From Paenibacillus xylanilyticus (lineage in GTDB: Bacteria; Bacillota; Bacilli; Paenibacillales; Paenibacillaceae): a stretch of DNA of 64,000 nt. Shown here piece after piece: positions 32,143 to 41,581 of the stretch. The DNA is taken from positions 186,001 to 250,000 of the forward strand of contig NZ_JABMCB010000202.1 in assembly GCF_013359935.1 (NCBI RefSeq), in the 5' to 3' direction. Below the pieces are notes generated by a model that was not told where the DNA came from, did not search any database, and saw only the letters and a program-made list of their open reading frames with translations. Both the position numbers and the translations under genes were made by a program. Numbering within the stretch: position 1 is the stretch's first letter; each line of letters opens with the position of its first letter.

Positions 32143-33723
32143 TTACCATCCGATAGCCGCACCATCGCTGCGAGGGTCCGTGCCCCCGAACAGGAAGCCA
32201 TTGTCATCGATCATAATGGCATGCGCATGTCCCATTACTCTAGCAAAATCTTCAACTGTGTATACCGCGTGTCCGGCTAGCCGTAAACGCTGCTGCACTT
32301 CTGCCGTAATTCGGCCTTCCACTCTTAATTCTTGCGTTGCCTCTCCCCATGTTCTTCCCCACACCCAGCGGGGTTCACGCACAGCGATCTGGGGGGGCAT
32401 GCGATAATCCACCATGCGGGTCAGCAGCGCGGTTTGTGTCTGCGGCTGACCTTCTCCTCCCTGGGTACCATACAAAATATACGGCTTCCCATCGCGGCAA
32501 GCCATCGCTGGCATCAGGGTATGAAAAGTTCTTTTGTCTGGTTCAAGCCTGTTCACATGCGACGGCTCAAGAGAAAAGAACGAGCCCCGGTTCTGCAGCA
32601 AAATACCGGTGTCTCCCCCAACCACAGCCGAGCCGAACTCAAAATAGAGGCTTTGGATAAATGAAACGGCATTGCCCTCACTGTCTACTACTGCCGCATA
32701 AGCCGTATCATGGCCTACCGGCTGGGTATCCATCGGCAGAGCTCGCTCCATATCGATGCAGGCCGCCAGCTTCGCGGCATAGGATTTGGATAGCAGCCGG
32801 TCCAGGGGAATGGAGGAAAATTGTGGGTCTGTCAAATAACGATCGCGGTCACGGAAGCTCAGCTTCAGCGCTTCCACAAGCAGGTGATAGTACTCATAGG
32901 AACCATGCTCTATACTCTCCAAATCAAACTGTTCTAGAATTTGAAGCGCCATTATACCGGTAAAGCCCTGTGAGTTCGGAGGGACCTGATAAAGATCAAT
33001 CCCTCGGTAACTCCCTTTGACCGGTTCCACCCATTCACCTCTGTGTCTCGCAAAGTCCTCCAGTGTCAGCAGACCGCCCTGCTCCTTAAGGGAGCGAACA
33101 ATTTCCTGACCAACACTGCCTGAATAAAATACGTCTCGGCACTGGTCCGCAATCTGCAGCAGGCTGCTTCCCAAAGCAGACTGCACAAAGCGGCTGCCTT
33201 GCTCCGGGACCTTGCCTCCAGGCAGATAGATGGCGGCTGTCTGTGGATAAGCTGCCAGCACATCGAAACGCTCGGCTGTATTGACATGCTGGTCCGGCGA
33301 CAGTGGGAAGCCTTCCAGTGCATATTGGATCGCGGGCTCAAGCACCTCTGCCAGCGTCTTCGAGCCATATTCCTGCAATATGGCATCCCAGCCGTCCACC
33401 ATACCCGGCACAGTAATGACACTTCGGGGTCCCCGCTGCGGGATGGCTGATTCGCCGGCAAAGCAGCTGGCGGTAATCCGGCTGCCCGAACGTCCACTCG
33501 CGTTATATGCCCTGACTTTTCTATCTTCGTTGCTATAGGTTAACCAGAAGGAATCGCCTCCCAGTCCCGTCATATGGGGGTATACGACGGCAAGACAGGC
33601 GCTCACCGCCACGGCGGCATCAAAGGCGTTACCTCCTTGCTGCAAAATACGCGCTCCTGCCGCGCTGGCCAAAGAATGAGGACTGACTACCATCGTCTGT
33701 GTGCCTGTGACTTGTGGAACCAT
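32143..33723 (-). CDS. Gamma-glutamyltransferase-family Ntn hydrolase
   Basis: This 526-residue member of the GGT family (YwrD-like) lacks a signal peptide, so it is probably cytoplasmic. It has 'VSPHSLASAAGARILQQGGNAFDAAVA' at the N terminus. The autocatalytic threonine is in 'GHDTAYAAVVDSEGNAVS' (Thr340 from the chosen start), and 'GGDTGILLQNRGSFFSL' and 'LYGTQGGEGQPQTQ' belong to the active pocket. GGT-like enzymes hydrolyse gamma-glutamyl or related acyl amides. ATG 33723 follows GAAGGTGG; the longer frame starts at 33753. It is the last gene of the 13-gene operon. Confidence 0.88.
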   Translation of the reverse strand: MVPQVTGTQTMVVSPHSLASAAGARILQQGGNAFDAAVAVSACLAVVYPHMTGLGGDSFWLTYSNEDRKVRAYNASGRSGSRITASCFAGESAIPQRGPRSVITVPGMVDGWDAILQEYGSKTLAEVLEPAIQYALEGFPLSPDQHVNTAERFDVLAAYPQTAAIYLPGGKVPEQGSRFVQSALGSSLLQIADQCRDVFYSGSVGQEIVRSLKEQGGLLTLEDFARHRGEWVEPVKGSYRGIDLYQVPPNSQGFTGIMALQILEQFDLESIEHGSYEYYHLLVEALKLSFRDRDRYLTDPQFSSIPLDRLLSKSYAAKLAACIDMERALPMDTQPVGHDTAYAAVVDSEGNAVSFIQSLYFEFGSAVVGGDTGILLQNRGSFFSLEPSHVNRLEPDKRTFHTLMPAMACRDGKPYILYGTQGGEGQPQTQTALLTRMVDYRMPPQIAVREPRWVWGRTWGEATQELRVEGRITAEVQQRLRLAGHAVYTVEDFARVMGHAHAIMIDDNGFLFGGTDPRSDGAAIGW

Positions 33724-33780
33724 CTTGCCACCTTCTTTCTCTTCTATGTTCAACTGACGGTAATTCCTGTTTGTTGCTTA

Positions 33781-35109
33781 TTATGTTACCAATTCAGACG
33801 CGAATGTCTGAGCTGTATGCAAAGCAGACTGCCATTTGCCGGAGGCATACACCCAGCGACTCATTTTTGTACCCGATAGCAGCTGCGTGACATCCGAAGC
33901 ATCCGTGACAACAAAGTTGCAGTCATGCCCTTCTTCTATTCCATACTCGTCGCAGCCCGTAATTTCAGCAGGTGTATCCGTGATCATCCGCAGCAGCTGT
34001 ACTAAATCCTGTTCACTGCCCATATGGGCCGCATACGATGTGATTTGGGCGATCTGTATCAGATCCCCCCGGCCGAACGGATGGAACGGGTCCTGAATAT
34101 TGTCGGAGGCCGCAGCAAGCGGAATGCCTTCTGCAAGCAGCTCGCGAATGCGTGTTGTGCCCCGTCTTACCAGGCCGCGATCTTCCCGTCCCTGAAGATA
34201 CATGTTCACCGCAGGCAGCGTTACGGCGTTCAGACCTGCTTCCTTCATCTTCGCCATCACAAGCTGTGCATCATTTTCCGTCATTGCGGACAACGAGCAC
34301 AGATGATCTGCCGTCACTCTGCCCTGATAACCGTAGCGAATTGTATGCTCTGCGATGCTCAGCACGGTTTTTTTTCCGGGATTATCACTTTCATCTGCAT
34401 GCAGATCAATGGGTACGCCGAAACGTTCCGCTAACCGAAAAATCCTGCCAATCTCCCGTTCAGGGTCGTCTGCCAGGTGAGGGGCTCCACCCAGTACATC
34501 AATTCCCATCCGCAGTGCTTCCTCGATTGCCTCATCTGCTGCTTCATGATTGCCGCGGAACGGAACCATGAGCGCATATTGGATAGACATACTGCCCTTC
34601 AACTTCTCCCGTACTTCCAAGGCTGCCTCAATCGTCCGAAAGGCCACCTCTCTCCCCAAATGAACAGGGAAGTCAAGGTGGCTTCTTATGGTCGTGGTCC
34701 CGTAGCTCAGTGCCATTCTGGCGGCCGTCAGCATGCGTTCCGCCAGCTGCTCCTTGCTGAATGTCTGTACAGCATGGCTGTAACTAAGAATGGCTTCATG
34801 AAGTGTGCCGGATCGGTTCGACACCTGCTCAAGCGAAAAAGCTTTATCCAGATGCATATGACAGTCAACCAGGCCAGGAAGCATCATCCCGCCCTGCAGA
34901 TCGATGCAATCCGCGTCTGCGAGCCGTTTCAGATCCGATCCAGCCTGGTGCGGGACCATCAGACGGGAAGCACCGCTTTCCCATGCATCAAGGAAACGAT
35001 CCTGCCGATGGACACTAACCCATTTTCCAACCTCCGCCTTTAGTTCATAAAGGCAGAGGTCTTCCCGATGCGGTAGGCGTACATTAATGAAATGCAGCCC
35101 TGCACTCAT
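33781..35109 (-). CDS. Amidohydrolase-family deaminase, cytosine deaminase-like
   Basis: This 442-residue TIM-barrel metal hydrolase has the metal-binding motif 'DCHMHLDKAF' (residues 81-90), 'TTTIRSHLDF' at about 136-145, 'IDLHADESDNPGKK' (His/Glu acid-base), 'VTADHLCSLS', and the final metal Asp in 'AAASDNIQDPFHPFGRGD'. These are the hallmarks of CodA-type cytosine/isoguanine deaminases. The natural substrate may be another heterocycle or cyclic amide. Its ATG overlaps the cupin stop by 4 bases (ATGA), implying coupled translation. Confidence 0.88.
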   Translation of the reverse strand: MSAGLHFINVRLPHREDLCLYELKAEVGKWVSVHRQDRFLDAWESGASRLMVPHQAGSDLKRLADADCIDLQGGMMLPGLVDCHMHLDKAFSLEQVSNRSGTLHEAILSYSHAVQTFSKEQLAERMLTAARMALSYGTTTIRSHLDFPVHLGREVAFRTIEAALEVREKLKGSMSIQYALMVPFRGNHEAADEAIEEALRMGIDVLGGAPHLADDPEREIGRIFRLAERFGVPIDLHADESDNPGKKTVLSIAEHTIRYGYQGRVTADHLCSLSAMTENDAQLVMAKMKEAGLNAVTLPAVNMYLQGREDRGLVRRGTTRIRELLAEGIPLAAASDNIQDPFHPFGRGDLIQIAQITSYAAHMGSEQDLVQLLRMITDTPAEITGCDEYGIEEGHDCNFVVTDASDVTQLLSGTKMSRWVYASGKWQSALHTAQTFASELVT

Positions 35110-35552
35110 TGCGCTGTAGCCAGTGCCTGAAGCACGGCCAGATCCTCCTCATCCAGCTCGGTGGCAGGACCCGCTTTGATCATATCCGAGAACATTTCGT
35201 CCGGTACCATCGTCGTCAGACAATACAGACGTGTGCTGCCCGTGTTGATAATATCGTGATGGTTGCCCGGTGGAATAATAATGAATGAGCCTTGGCGGAT
35301 CGGAGTCTCATATTCGTTGCCAACTTTGGCAAGCCCCTCCCCTTTTAACACATAAAAATATTCATAAGCTTCCCGGTGTTCATTGGATGGAGTTCTGCCT
35401 CCAACCTCGAAGATCTCCACAAATGAAGTGAAAGGAACCTGCTCCCTGTCGCACAGTAAAATGAACTTGTTCGTATCCTGTGCGGAAATTTTGTGGACGG
35501 GACAATTCTCAAAGTTACCAGCAACCAGACCTGGAATGTTCACCATATACAT
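35106..35552 (-). CDS. Cupin-domain protein
   Basis: This 148-residue single-cupin protein has motif 1 as 'GGRTPSNEHREAYEYFYVLKGEG' (metal ligand candidates His and Glu) and motif 2 as 'PPGNHHDIINTG'. It could be a metal-dependent isomerase, a dioxygenase-like enzyme or a sensor; the sequence alone does not decide. GAGG precedes the ATG closely, and an ATG two codons later is equally possible. It is located between the CocE-like hydrolase and the deaminase, with 4-base overlap to the latter, so it is a core pathway member. Confidence 0.8.
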   Translation of the reverse strand: MYMVNIPGLVAGNFENCPVHKISAQDTNKFILLCDREQVPFTSFVEIFEVGGRTPSNEHREAYEYFYVLKGEGLAKVGNEYETPIRQGSFIIIPPGNHHDIINTGSTRLYCLTTMVPDEMFSDMIKAGPATELDEEDLAVLQALATAQ

Positions 35553-35591
35553 TCAACCTCACTTTGATTGATTTAATTTATACTTTGCTTT

Positions 35592-37274
35592 TCATCTTTT
35601 CAACGGCAGCTTCAAACAGGATATGTCCTGTTCCGTACTGCGAACAGCCGTGGTGGCAATCTTCAACCCACCTGTTCCCGTGCTGTTCGTCTCATCCCAG
35701 ACACCGTTCGGATGCCGGGCGAATAACGGGAAGGCGCTGCCTGTCAACTCAAGCCGGATATACGAGCCAGCCGGCAGGGTGGCCGCCAAGGGACGCAGCC
35801 GGATCTGCGCTGTTCTCCATACATTGGGGGCATCTGCTCCTTCACTGCAGATTTCCGTGCGACCCACACTCAGTAGCCGGGCCGTCCCTTTCTCCGATAC
35901 GGTCGTGAGGATGGCCACCAGATCCGTCGGACCTCCCAATGTTTGGTACTGAACGGATAACTCCGGGGACCCAAAAATCGGGATATCCTCTGCAAGCGGT
36001 CCTCCCGTATATACCAGAATCTCTTGCCGTTCCTGAATGGCAGCTCGGTCGGACGGCAGGTAAGAGTCCAGACGCATCGGCAGACGTGAGTCGTATACGA
36101 ATACATCCGGCACAGCTTCCTCCACATCTTCCTTATGCTTTTCCAGTCTCCCCCCTCCTGCCGCACCGTTCGCCGGGGTCTGTGACCCGGACAGATAAAA
36201 CCATTCGGACGGAGAGTGTCCATCCTCAAATACAGGAGGCAGCTGTTCCGCCGTATGCCATTCATGACTCAATGGGTCAAAATATCGGATCGGCAGTTCA
36301 CCAGGCAATTCCATGTCTTCCTTGCCCTTCAGCCAATAATCAAACCAGCGCAGCTGCTCCAGATGATGACCACCATCTGCCTGCTCGCCATGATCGATTC
36401 CGCCCGCTCTGCGACCCCATGGAATGTGAGCCCACGGGCCGACAATGAGCCGATGGAAGCAATCCGGCGTGGCCGTAGCTTGCAGAGCCTCGAACGACTG
36501 TAATGTGCCCATTAGGAAACCGTCATACCAGCCCCCAATATGCAACGCCGGCACCGGCTCCCGGGCGATCTCGTCGATCCAGTTCATCCGCTCCCAGTAC
36601 TCATCGTACGTTTGATGACCAATCCAATCATAAAATGCGGGAAAGTATTGCTCCAGAATCGGATGTTTTTCATTCAATGGCATTTTCCAAAGCATCTCCT
36701 CGGGGCTGCGCATCAATCTGGAGCATTGCTCTGCCGTTTCGAAGTCACCCGCTCTTTGTGCCGTGTCACGAGCCAGCTGGAAAGCCCACGGCAGATGATT
36801 GCCAAGTGCGAAGGAGCCATGCGGGTAAAATAAGCCATGATACATGTCTGCCGGACACATGCTCGGTGCAATCGCCTTGAGCGCAGGGGGGTGAAGGGAA
36901 GCTGCTGCCCATTGTGTTAGGCCTTGATAAGAGAAACCGTACATGCCTACTTTCCCGGTCGAGCCGGACAGACCGGCTGCCCATTCGATGGTATCAAATC
37001 CGTCCTCTGATTCCTGAACAAACGGATTAAATTCGCCTTCCGACTCTCCCTGCCCCCTGACGTCCTGGATTACCACGATATATCCCTTACTGGCATACCA
37101 GACGGGGTGGGCATGCGTAACGGTAGAGGCAATCGACCGGCCGTAAGGCTGGCGCATCAGCAGCACAGGATATTCTCCTGTCTCGTCCGGCAGGTATATA
37201 TCTGAATACAACGTTATGCCGTCGCGCATCGTGCAAGGAACCTTTCGGCGGATGACTACATTTCCAAATTTCAT
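35592..37274 (-). CDS. CocE/NonD-family serine hydrolase
   Basis: This 560-residue member of the X-Pro dipeptidyl-peptidase S15/CocE family has 'VLLMRQPYGRS' (oxyanion Tyr), 'VVIQDVRGQGESEGEF', and the nucleophile motif GFSYQG with Ser115 from the chosen start. A C-terminal jelly-roll XPP_PepC domain follows (about 330-560). Relatives cleave ester or amide bonds in cocaine, glutaryl-7-ACA-like compounds or peptides. No signal peptide is seen. ATG 37274 follows AAAGGAG; a GTG lies 9 bases upstream. Confidence 0.88.
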   Translation of the reverse strand: MKFGNVVIRRKVPCTMRDGITLYSDIYLPDETGEYPVLLMRQPYGRSIASTVTHAHPVWYASKGYIVVIQDVRGQGESEGEFNPFVQESEDGFDTIEWAAGLSGSTGKVGMYGFSYQGLTQWAAASLHPPALKAIAPSMCPADMYHGLFYPHGSFALGNHLPWAFQLARDTAQRAGDFETAEQCSRLMRSPEEMLWKMPLNEKHPILEQYFPAFYDWIGHQTYDEYWERMNWIDEIAREPVPALHIGGWYDGFLMGTLQSFEALQATATPDCFHRLIVGPWAHIPWGRRAGGIDHGEQADGGHHLEQLRWFDYWLKGKEDMELPGELPIRYFDPLSHEWHTAEQLPPVFEDGHSPSEWFYLSGSQTPANGAAGGGRLEKHKEDVEEAVPDVFVYDSRLPMRLDSYLPSDRAAIQERQEILVYTGGPLAEDIPIFGSPELSVQYQTLGGPTDLVAILTTVSEKGTARLLSVGRTEICSEGADAPNVWRTAQIRLRPLAATLPAGSYIRLELTGSAFPLFARHPNGVWDETNSTGTGGLKIATTAVRSTEQDISCLKLPLKR

Positions 37275-37370
37275 GCAACTCACTCCTTTGCTGTAGATAC
37301 GGATTGACTATAAAAATCCGCATGGCACGTAAACTGCTGCAGGTTGCGCCATTCTTCCATCACCCGTTGA

Positions 37371-38705
37371 TCAGACACCGCTAACAGCCGAACGCTTTAA
37401 TTTCTCCTGATTCAAAATCCCCTTCGGATCGTTGCGATGTTTGATTTCCCATAAACGATCATGGGCGTATGATCGCCCGCCCTCCTTCAAATCCCAAGTA
37501 TGCGGATTATTTACTCTAACCCGGTTTTCCTCGTAACGTTCCATTAGCTGATTCAGGTTTTCCTCCGTAGTGAAGGGAACCAGCGGCAGGCCGGAGATCA
37601 GCAAATTTTCATTTTGCCGGGCAAACTCGATATGATTCATTACTTCCGGATATTCCTTTTTCATAGATGAGATTTGCTCAAGGGCACAGGATGGATCAAA
37701 ATTCAGCTGCAGGTAGGTTAAGCCGGGGTCTGCCTTGCGCGCCCACAAAGTCGTATGATTCCATGTGAAATCGGAGACCCCTACACCTTTGTGATACTGC
37801 TCGGCAGAGACCTTCATAGCCATATGACCTTCATATTCCGATAGGATACGTTCAAGTTGGGATTCGTTGGTTGTATCCACTTCAAGCAATACAACAGCAC
37901 GACCAGCGGGGAGATCAAGCGGAAGAAAATAGGACGGAACCGGCCATTCATGGATGGAAATTAGCCTTTTCACCAAGGAAGTGTCCTCAGCAACCGACTG
38001 CCCGAAGCGAAAAGCCTGTTCAAACCTGTCAAAGGTTACTGCCCACTGCATCCATTCCACCCGGGGAGCCAGATTGATTTCCACTTCGGATAAAATGCCG
38101 ATTGTACCGTAAGTATGCAGGTAAGGCAGCACCTCGTCCCCCTGGAGCTCAATGGTACGGGGATGAACCTCAAGCGTTTTGATTTTTAGAGAACGTACCA
38201 GCCCATCCCAGATCGTCCCCCAGCTGATCGAACCGATACCGCCAAAACCGCCGCATAAAAAACCTCCGATCGTCGCTGATTGAAAGGTGGAAGGCATCGT
38301 ACGCAGCTCATAACCAGCCTTGCGGGCAGTGGATTCCATTTTGCCGAGTCTAGCCCCGGCCTGGATCCGCATCGTGCCTTCTCCCATTTCGAGCACCTTG
38401 TTGTATTTGGCCAGATTCAGGACGATTCCGCCTGTGACCGGAACGCATTGACCGTAGTTGCCGGTGCCGTTCCCCCTGATCGTCAGCGGAACTCCCAGCT
38501 CTGCTGCAATGGAGAGCAGATCGTCAAGCTCTTCCTCGGTGCGCGGACTGGCGATGCACTCGGCGACCTTACCCTGCAGCTGACTGGCCAGCACAGGAGA
38601 GAAGTGATGATAATCCATCGAATATTTGGCAAGGGCTGCCTCCTCCCACTGCAGCAATTGCGGGTCCATGCGTTCTTTCAATACGACTATCCAATGTTCA
38701 TTCAT
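37371..38705 (-). CDS. FAD-linked oxidase (GlcD/vanillyl-alcohol oxidase superfamily)
   Basis: This 444-residue protein has an FAD_binding_4 (PCMH-type) domain at about 50-225. It includes 'ASPRTEEELDDLLSIAAELGVPLTIRGNGTGNYGQCVPVTGGIVLNL' and 'GFLCGGFGGIGSISWG'. The C-terminal substrate domain follows, ending 'WEIKHRNDPKGILNQEKL'. Family enzymes oxidise alcohols, 2-hydroxy acids or amines using FAD. Its ATG follows GGGAGGGG. It is located between the second binding protein and the CocE hydrolase in the operon, implying an oxidation step in the pathway. Confidence 0.85.
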   Translation of the reverse strand: MNEHWIVVLKERMDPQLLQWEEAALAKYSMDYHHFSPVLASQLQGKVAECIASPRTEEELDDLLSIAAELGVPLTIRGNGTGNYGQCVPVTGGIVLNLAKYNKVLEMGEGTMRIQAGARLGKMESTARKAGYELRTMPSTFQSATIGGFLCGGFGGIGSISWGTIWDGLVRSLKIKTLEVHPRTIELQGDEVLPYLHTYGTIGILSEVEINLAPRVEWMQWAVTFDRFEQAFRFGQSVAEDTSLVKRLISIHEWPVPSYFLPLDLPAGRAVVLLEVDTTNESQLERILSEYEGHMAMKVSAEQYHKGVGVSDFTWNHTTLWARKADPGLTYLQLNFDPSCALEQISSMKKEYPEVMNHIEFARQNENLLISGLPLVPFTTEENLNQLMERYEENRVRVNNPHTWDLKEGGRSYAHDRLWEIKHRNDPKGILNQEKLKRSAVSGV

Positions 38706-38753
38706 TCGGTTCCCCTCCCGTATGTTGTAATACTGATCTCCTAAAGGAATCTC

Positions 38754-39770
38754 TTAGGAATTCGGCAAGAACTCATCCGTAAATACTTTGCTGACATCAG
38801 GCTCCTCTTTCAATGCCCCAATCTCCTTTAGCTGCTTTCCGAGCTCCGTCCAGCGTTCCTCTGTCATGTAACCAACACCGTGTTCCGCCGCATCATCTTC
38901 GTATACGAACGGGATAAGCGTTTCAGCGGCATAGTTCAGCTTTTTTTTCGTAAAATCAGGGTTTTCTTTTAAGATAACGTCATTCACGGTATCATAATTG
39001 GTCTTGTAGTAATCCCAGCCCTTCATCGAAGCCTCGACATAACCACGCACAATATCAGGATGATCCTGTATATACTGTTCTGTGGTGAACAGCACATTGG
39101 AATACGGGTTATAACCAGCATCCGCCAGTAGTAGGAAATTAATGTCTACATTCTGCTGCTTCATCTCGTACGGCTCACTGGTTACATATCCCTGAATGGC
39201 AACCGTTTCATCGGCTACAAAAGGAGCCAGAGAACCGGTATAAGCCAATTCCTTCACGTTACCCAATTGGTATTTACTCTTCACAAAATCCCAGAACACC
39301 GAGCCTGTCCCCACGTATACGGAGCGGTTGTTCAAATCGGCCAGGGAGGAAATGTTCTGATTGGCATGAACCATAAGTCCCTGCGGGCTTTTCTGGAATA
39401 TCGTCGCAATTGCTACAAGAGGGATTCCTTCTTCACGAGCGACCAGCAATTGGTCCGCTGTAGCAAGTCCGAACTGTGCCTTGCCGGAAGCCACGATCTG
39501 TGTTGGAGACACCTGCGGCCCACCCGCCTGGATAGTCATATCGAGACCAGCCTCATTGTAATATCCTTGTTCCTTTGCCGCATACAGACCCCCGTGCTCC
39601 GCTTGTGCAAACCAGTTGGTCACCTGTGTAATTGCCGTGAGTTCCTCGCTTCCCCCCGTAGCAGAGGCATTCTGAGCAGTTGGCTGATTCCCGCAAGCCG
39701 CCAGCAATGTGGATAAGGAAAATATTGCTGCGAGTAAAACTACAGTTCCCTTTTGTCTGTACTTCTTCAT
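38754..39770 (-). CDS. NMT1/THI5-like substrate-binding lipoprotein (second copy)
   Basis: This 338-residue lipoprotein has a signal peptide ending in LLAAC (Cys about 27). The mature part starts 'TAITQVTNWFAQAEHGGLYAAKEQGYYNEAGLDM', as in SsuA/THI5-like binding proteins of nitrate/taurine-type importers. It is clearly paralogous to the protein at 43666-44694 throughout, including 'PDxxxxGYVEASMKGW' and 'GVGYMTEERW'. The transporter genes lie next to the other copy, so one importer apparently has two binding proteins. The ATG at 39770 follows GGGGAGT; the frame opens earlier with TTG at 39788. Confidence 0.87.
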   Translation of the reverse strand: MKKYRQKGTVVLLAAIFSLSTLLAACGNQPTAQNASATGGSEELTAITQVTNWFAQAEHGGLYAAKEQGYYNEAGLDMTIQAGGPQVSPTQIVASGKAQFGLATADQLLVAREEGIPLVAIATIFQKSPQGLMVHANQNISSLADLNNRSVYVGTGSVFWDFVKSKYQLGNVKELAYTGSLAPFVADETVAIQGYVTSEPYEMKQQNVDINFLLLADAGYNPYSNVLFTTEQYIQDHPDIVRGYVEASMKGWDYYKTNYDTVNDVILKENPDFTKKKLNYAAETLIPFVYEDDAAEHGVGYMTEERWTELGKQLKEIGALKEEPDVSKVFTDEFLPNS

Positions 39771-39805
39771 CTCATTACCACTCCCCAAGGAAAATTACTG
39801 ATGAT

Positions 39806-40672
39806 CTATTCTACTTCCCCTACCGGATTTCGAAGTGTCATAAAACCACTGATTCTACACTTAGCGACATCTCCTTGCTGAATCTGGACGGACCCGGGTG
39901 TGCCTGTCATGATCACATCTCCCGGATAGAGAGTCATCATCTGTGAAAAATACGAGACAATGAACCATGGATGATAAATCATGCGAGACACCGTATTGCT
40001 ATGAATAATCTCATCATTCAACACAGTTTCAACGACAAGGCTCTGCAGATCATTTATTTCATCAGGTGTTATTAGTTGTGGTCCAAGACTGAAAAATGTA
40101 TCGGATACCTTGGATCGCTGCAGGAATCTAGGGTTCCGTGCGTGGATGTCCTGGTTAGTCATATCCAGCGTTGCGGCAAAACCGGCAATGACCTCCTGCG
40201 CACGTTCTTCCGGCACATTTTTGCAGATTCGGCCGATGATAATGCCAAGCTCAGCTTCTGATGTCACATTCACATCCTGAGCCGTCAGCTGGATATACTC
40301 TTCCGGCCCAATCAGGCTTGAGTCCGGCTTCATGAAGCAGACCGGCTCAAGCTCTGGAGGAGTGGATGCGAGATCAATCGCTTTTTGCACATAATTCATG
40401 CCAATTCCCCATATTTTTCGAGGGTGTCGGAAGAGAGGAGCAGGTATGGCTCCCTCTGAAGATATGAAAGGGATTGATGAAATCGTTCTGTCGCCGTGCT
40501 TCTTATACCACTGGACAAGCTCCTCTAGCTGGCCTTGCTGCAAGATCTCCATAACGGAGGTGCCCCATGTGCTTCCTTCCGCCCTGTTGATCTCCTCCAG
40601 AAGGAAGAATCGTTCCCTATGTTCAATCGCTGCCTGTTCACCATCGCCGTGTTTCAGACTGACGAGCTTCAC
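39806..40672 (-). CDS. Fumarylacetoacetate hydrolase-family protein
   Basis: This 288-residue protein has an FAH C-terminal domain from about residue 85: 'IWGIGMNYVQKAIDLA', the metal-site glutamates in 'TSEAELGIIIGRICKNV', and the closing 'GDVIMTGTPGSVQIQQGD'. Family members hydrolyse C-C bonds in acylpyruvates or act as decarboxylases or hydratases. It starts GTG; GTGA overlaps the stop of the creatininase-family gene by 4 bases, so the two are translationally coupled. A ring- or chain-cleavage step on a keto acid intermediate is inferred. Confidence 0.87.
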   Translation of the reverse strand: MKLVSLKHGDGEQAAIEHRERFFLLEEINRAEGSTWGTSVMEILQQGQLEELVQWYKKHGDRTISSIPFISSEGAIPAPLFRHPRKIWGIGMNYVQKAIDLASTPPELEPVCFMKPDSSLIGPEEYIQLTAQDVNVTSEAELGIIIGRICKNVPEERAQEVIAGFAATLDMTNQDIHARNPRFLQRSKVSDTFFSLGPQLITPDEINDLQSLVVETVLNDEIIHSNTVSRMIYHPWFIVSYFSQMMTLYPGDVIMTGTPGSVQIQQGDVAKCRISGFMTLRNPVGEVE

Positions 40673-41511
40673 GGGGTGCTTCCTGCTGGCTGCTGAACCG
40701 GTTCAGTCCCGCGGACATCGGTGATTTCAAAATCACACAGTTCCTCCAGCGCCTCCGACAAAATCGTTGAGATCCTATCCTGAATAATCCTGCCTTTCTC
40801 AGGCGTGGCCGTCGTTGCATCACCAGCAATACCGGTAGCGGAAATATCAGCCATCTTCCAGGCGAAGCGGATTTTCCCTTCTAATGTAAGAAAGCGGTAA
40901 GAGGACATATCAGGAAGCTCTTTGACGAGGAACTCCTTCTTCACCCAGTCCGGTTTAATGGACATCACGAGAGAGGTCTCATAATCGCCACCATGAATAC
41001 CGTATTCCAACTCCTCGGAAGACAGGAGATCCTCTGCCACATTCAGACTGCTGGGACTGAGATAGAAAACCATCATCCCCGTTCTGATCCGTATTTCTCG
41101 TGATACCGTATTCAGCAAATCCACGTTGCCACCATGGGTGTTAAACAACAATAACTTGCGAAAACCACTGGCCTTCAGACTTTCTGCAATGTCCAGCATG
41201 ATGGCATGCAGTGTGCTCGCCGATAAGGAAATGGTGCCCGGAAGTCCGATATGTTCATTGCTTTTGCCATACGAGACCGGAGGCAGCAGCCAGATCTCCT
41301 TATCCGCCCGCACCCGCTCCAGCGTTTGTGATAATGTCGCTTCCCCAATCAAAGTGTCCGTATATACGGGCAGATGGGGGCCATGCTGCTCCACAGCTCC
41401 GACTGGGAGAATAACCAGCGCCTTATCCTTCGGCAGCTCTTTGACCTGTTTGCTTGTCAGACGGGGCAAAAATCGTTCCTCCCATGCTGTTCCTTCGTAT
41501 CGTTGAAACAT
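40669..41511 (-). CDS. Creatininase-family amidohydrolase
   Basis: This 280-residue metal-dependent C-N hydrolase has the metal-binding cluster 'LPVGAVEQHGPHLPVYTDT' (Glu, His, Asp) near residues 36-54, 'LLFNTHGGNVDLL' and 'YGIHGGDYETS'. All creatininase-fold ligands appear present. Family members open lactams (creatinine) or deformylate aminopyrimidines, so a cyclic amide or N-formyl intermediate is plausible. I chose ATG 41511 behind AAAGGGTG; the longer frame, to 41562, lacks a site. It is co-translated with the FAH-family gene. Confidence 0.87.
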   Translation of the reverse strand: MFQRYEGTAWEERFLPRLTSKQVKELPKDKALVILPVGAVEQHGPHLPVYTDTLIGEATLSQTLERVRADKEIWLLPPVSYGKSNEHIGLPGTISLSASTLHAIMLDIAESLKASGFRKLLLFNTHGGNVDLLNTVSREIRIRTGMMVFYLSPSSLNVAEDLLSSEELEYGIHGGDYETSLVMSIKPDWVKKEFLVKELPDMSSYRFLTLEGKIRFAWKMADISATGIAGDATTATPEKGRIIQDRISTILSEALEELCDFEITDVRGTEPVQQPAGSTP

Positions 41512-41581
41512 AACTGACACCCTTTCTCCTACGGCTTTAATGTTTTTCGCGTAGCTTAACATTCATTATCGAATGATGCTC

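Noticed and set aside
35592..36880. Plus-strand frames of 95-169 codons opposite the CocE/NonD gene
   Set aside because: High GC content removes stops in antisense frames. Their Ser/Pro/Arg-rich translations have no recognisable domain.
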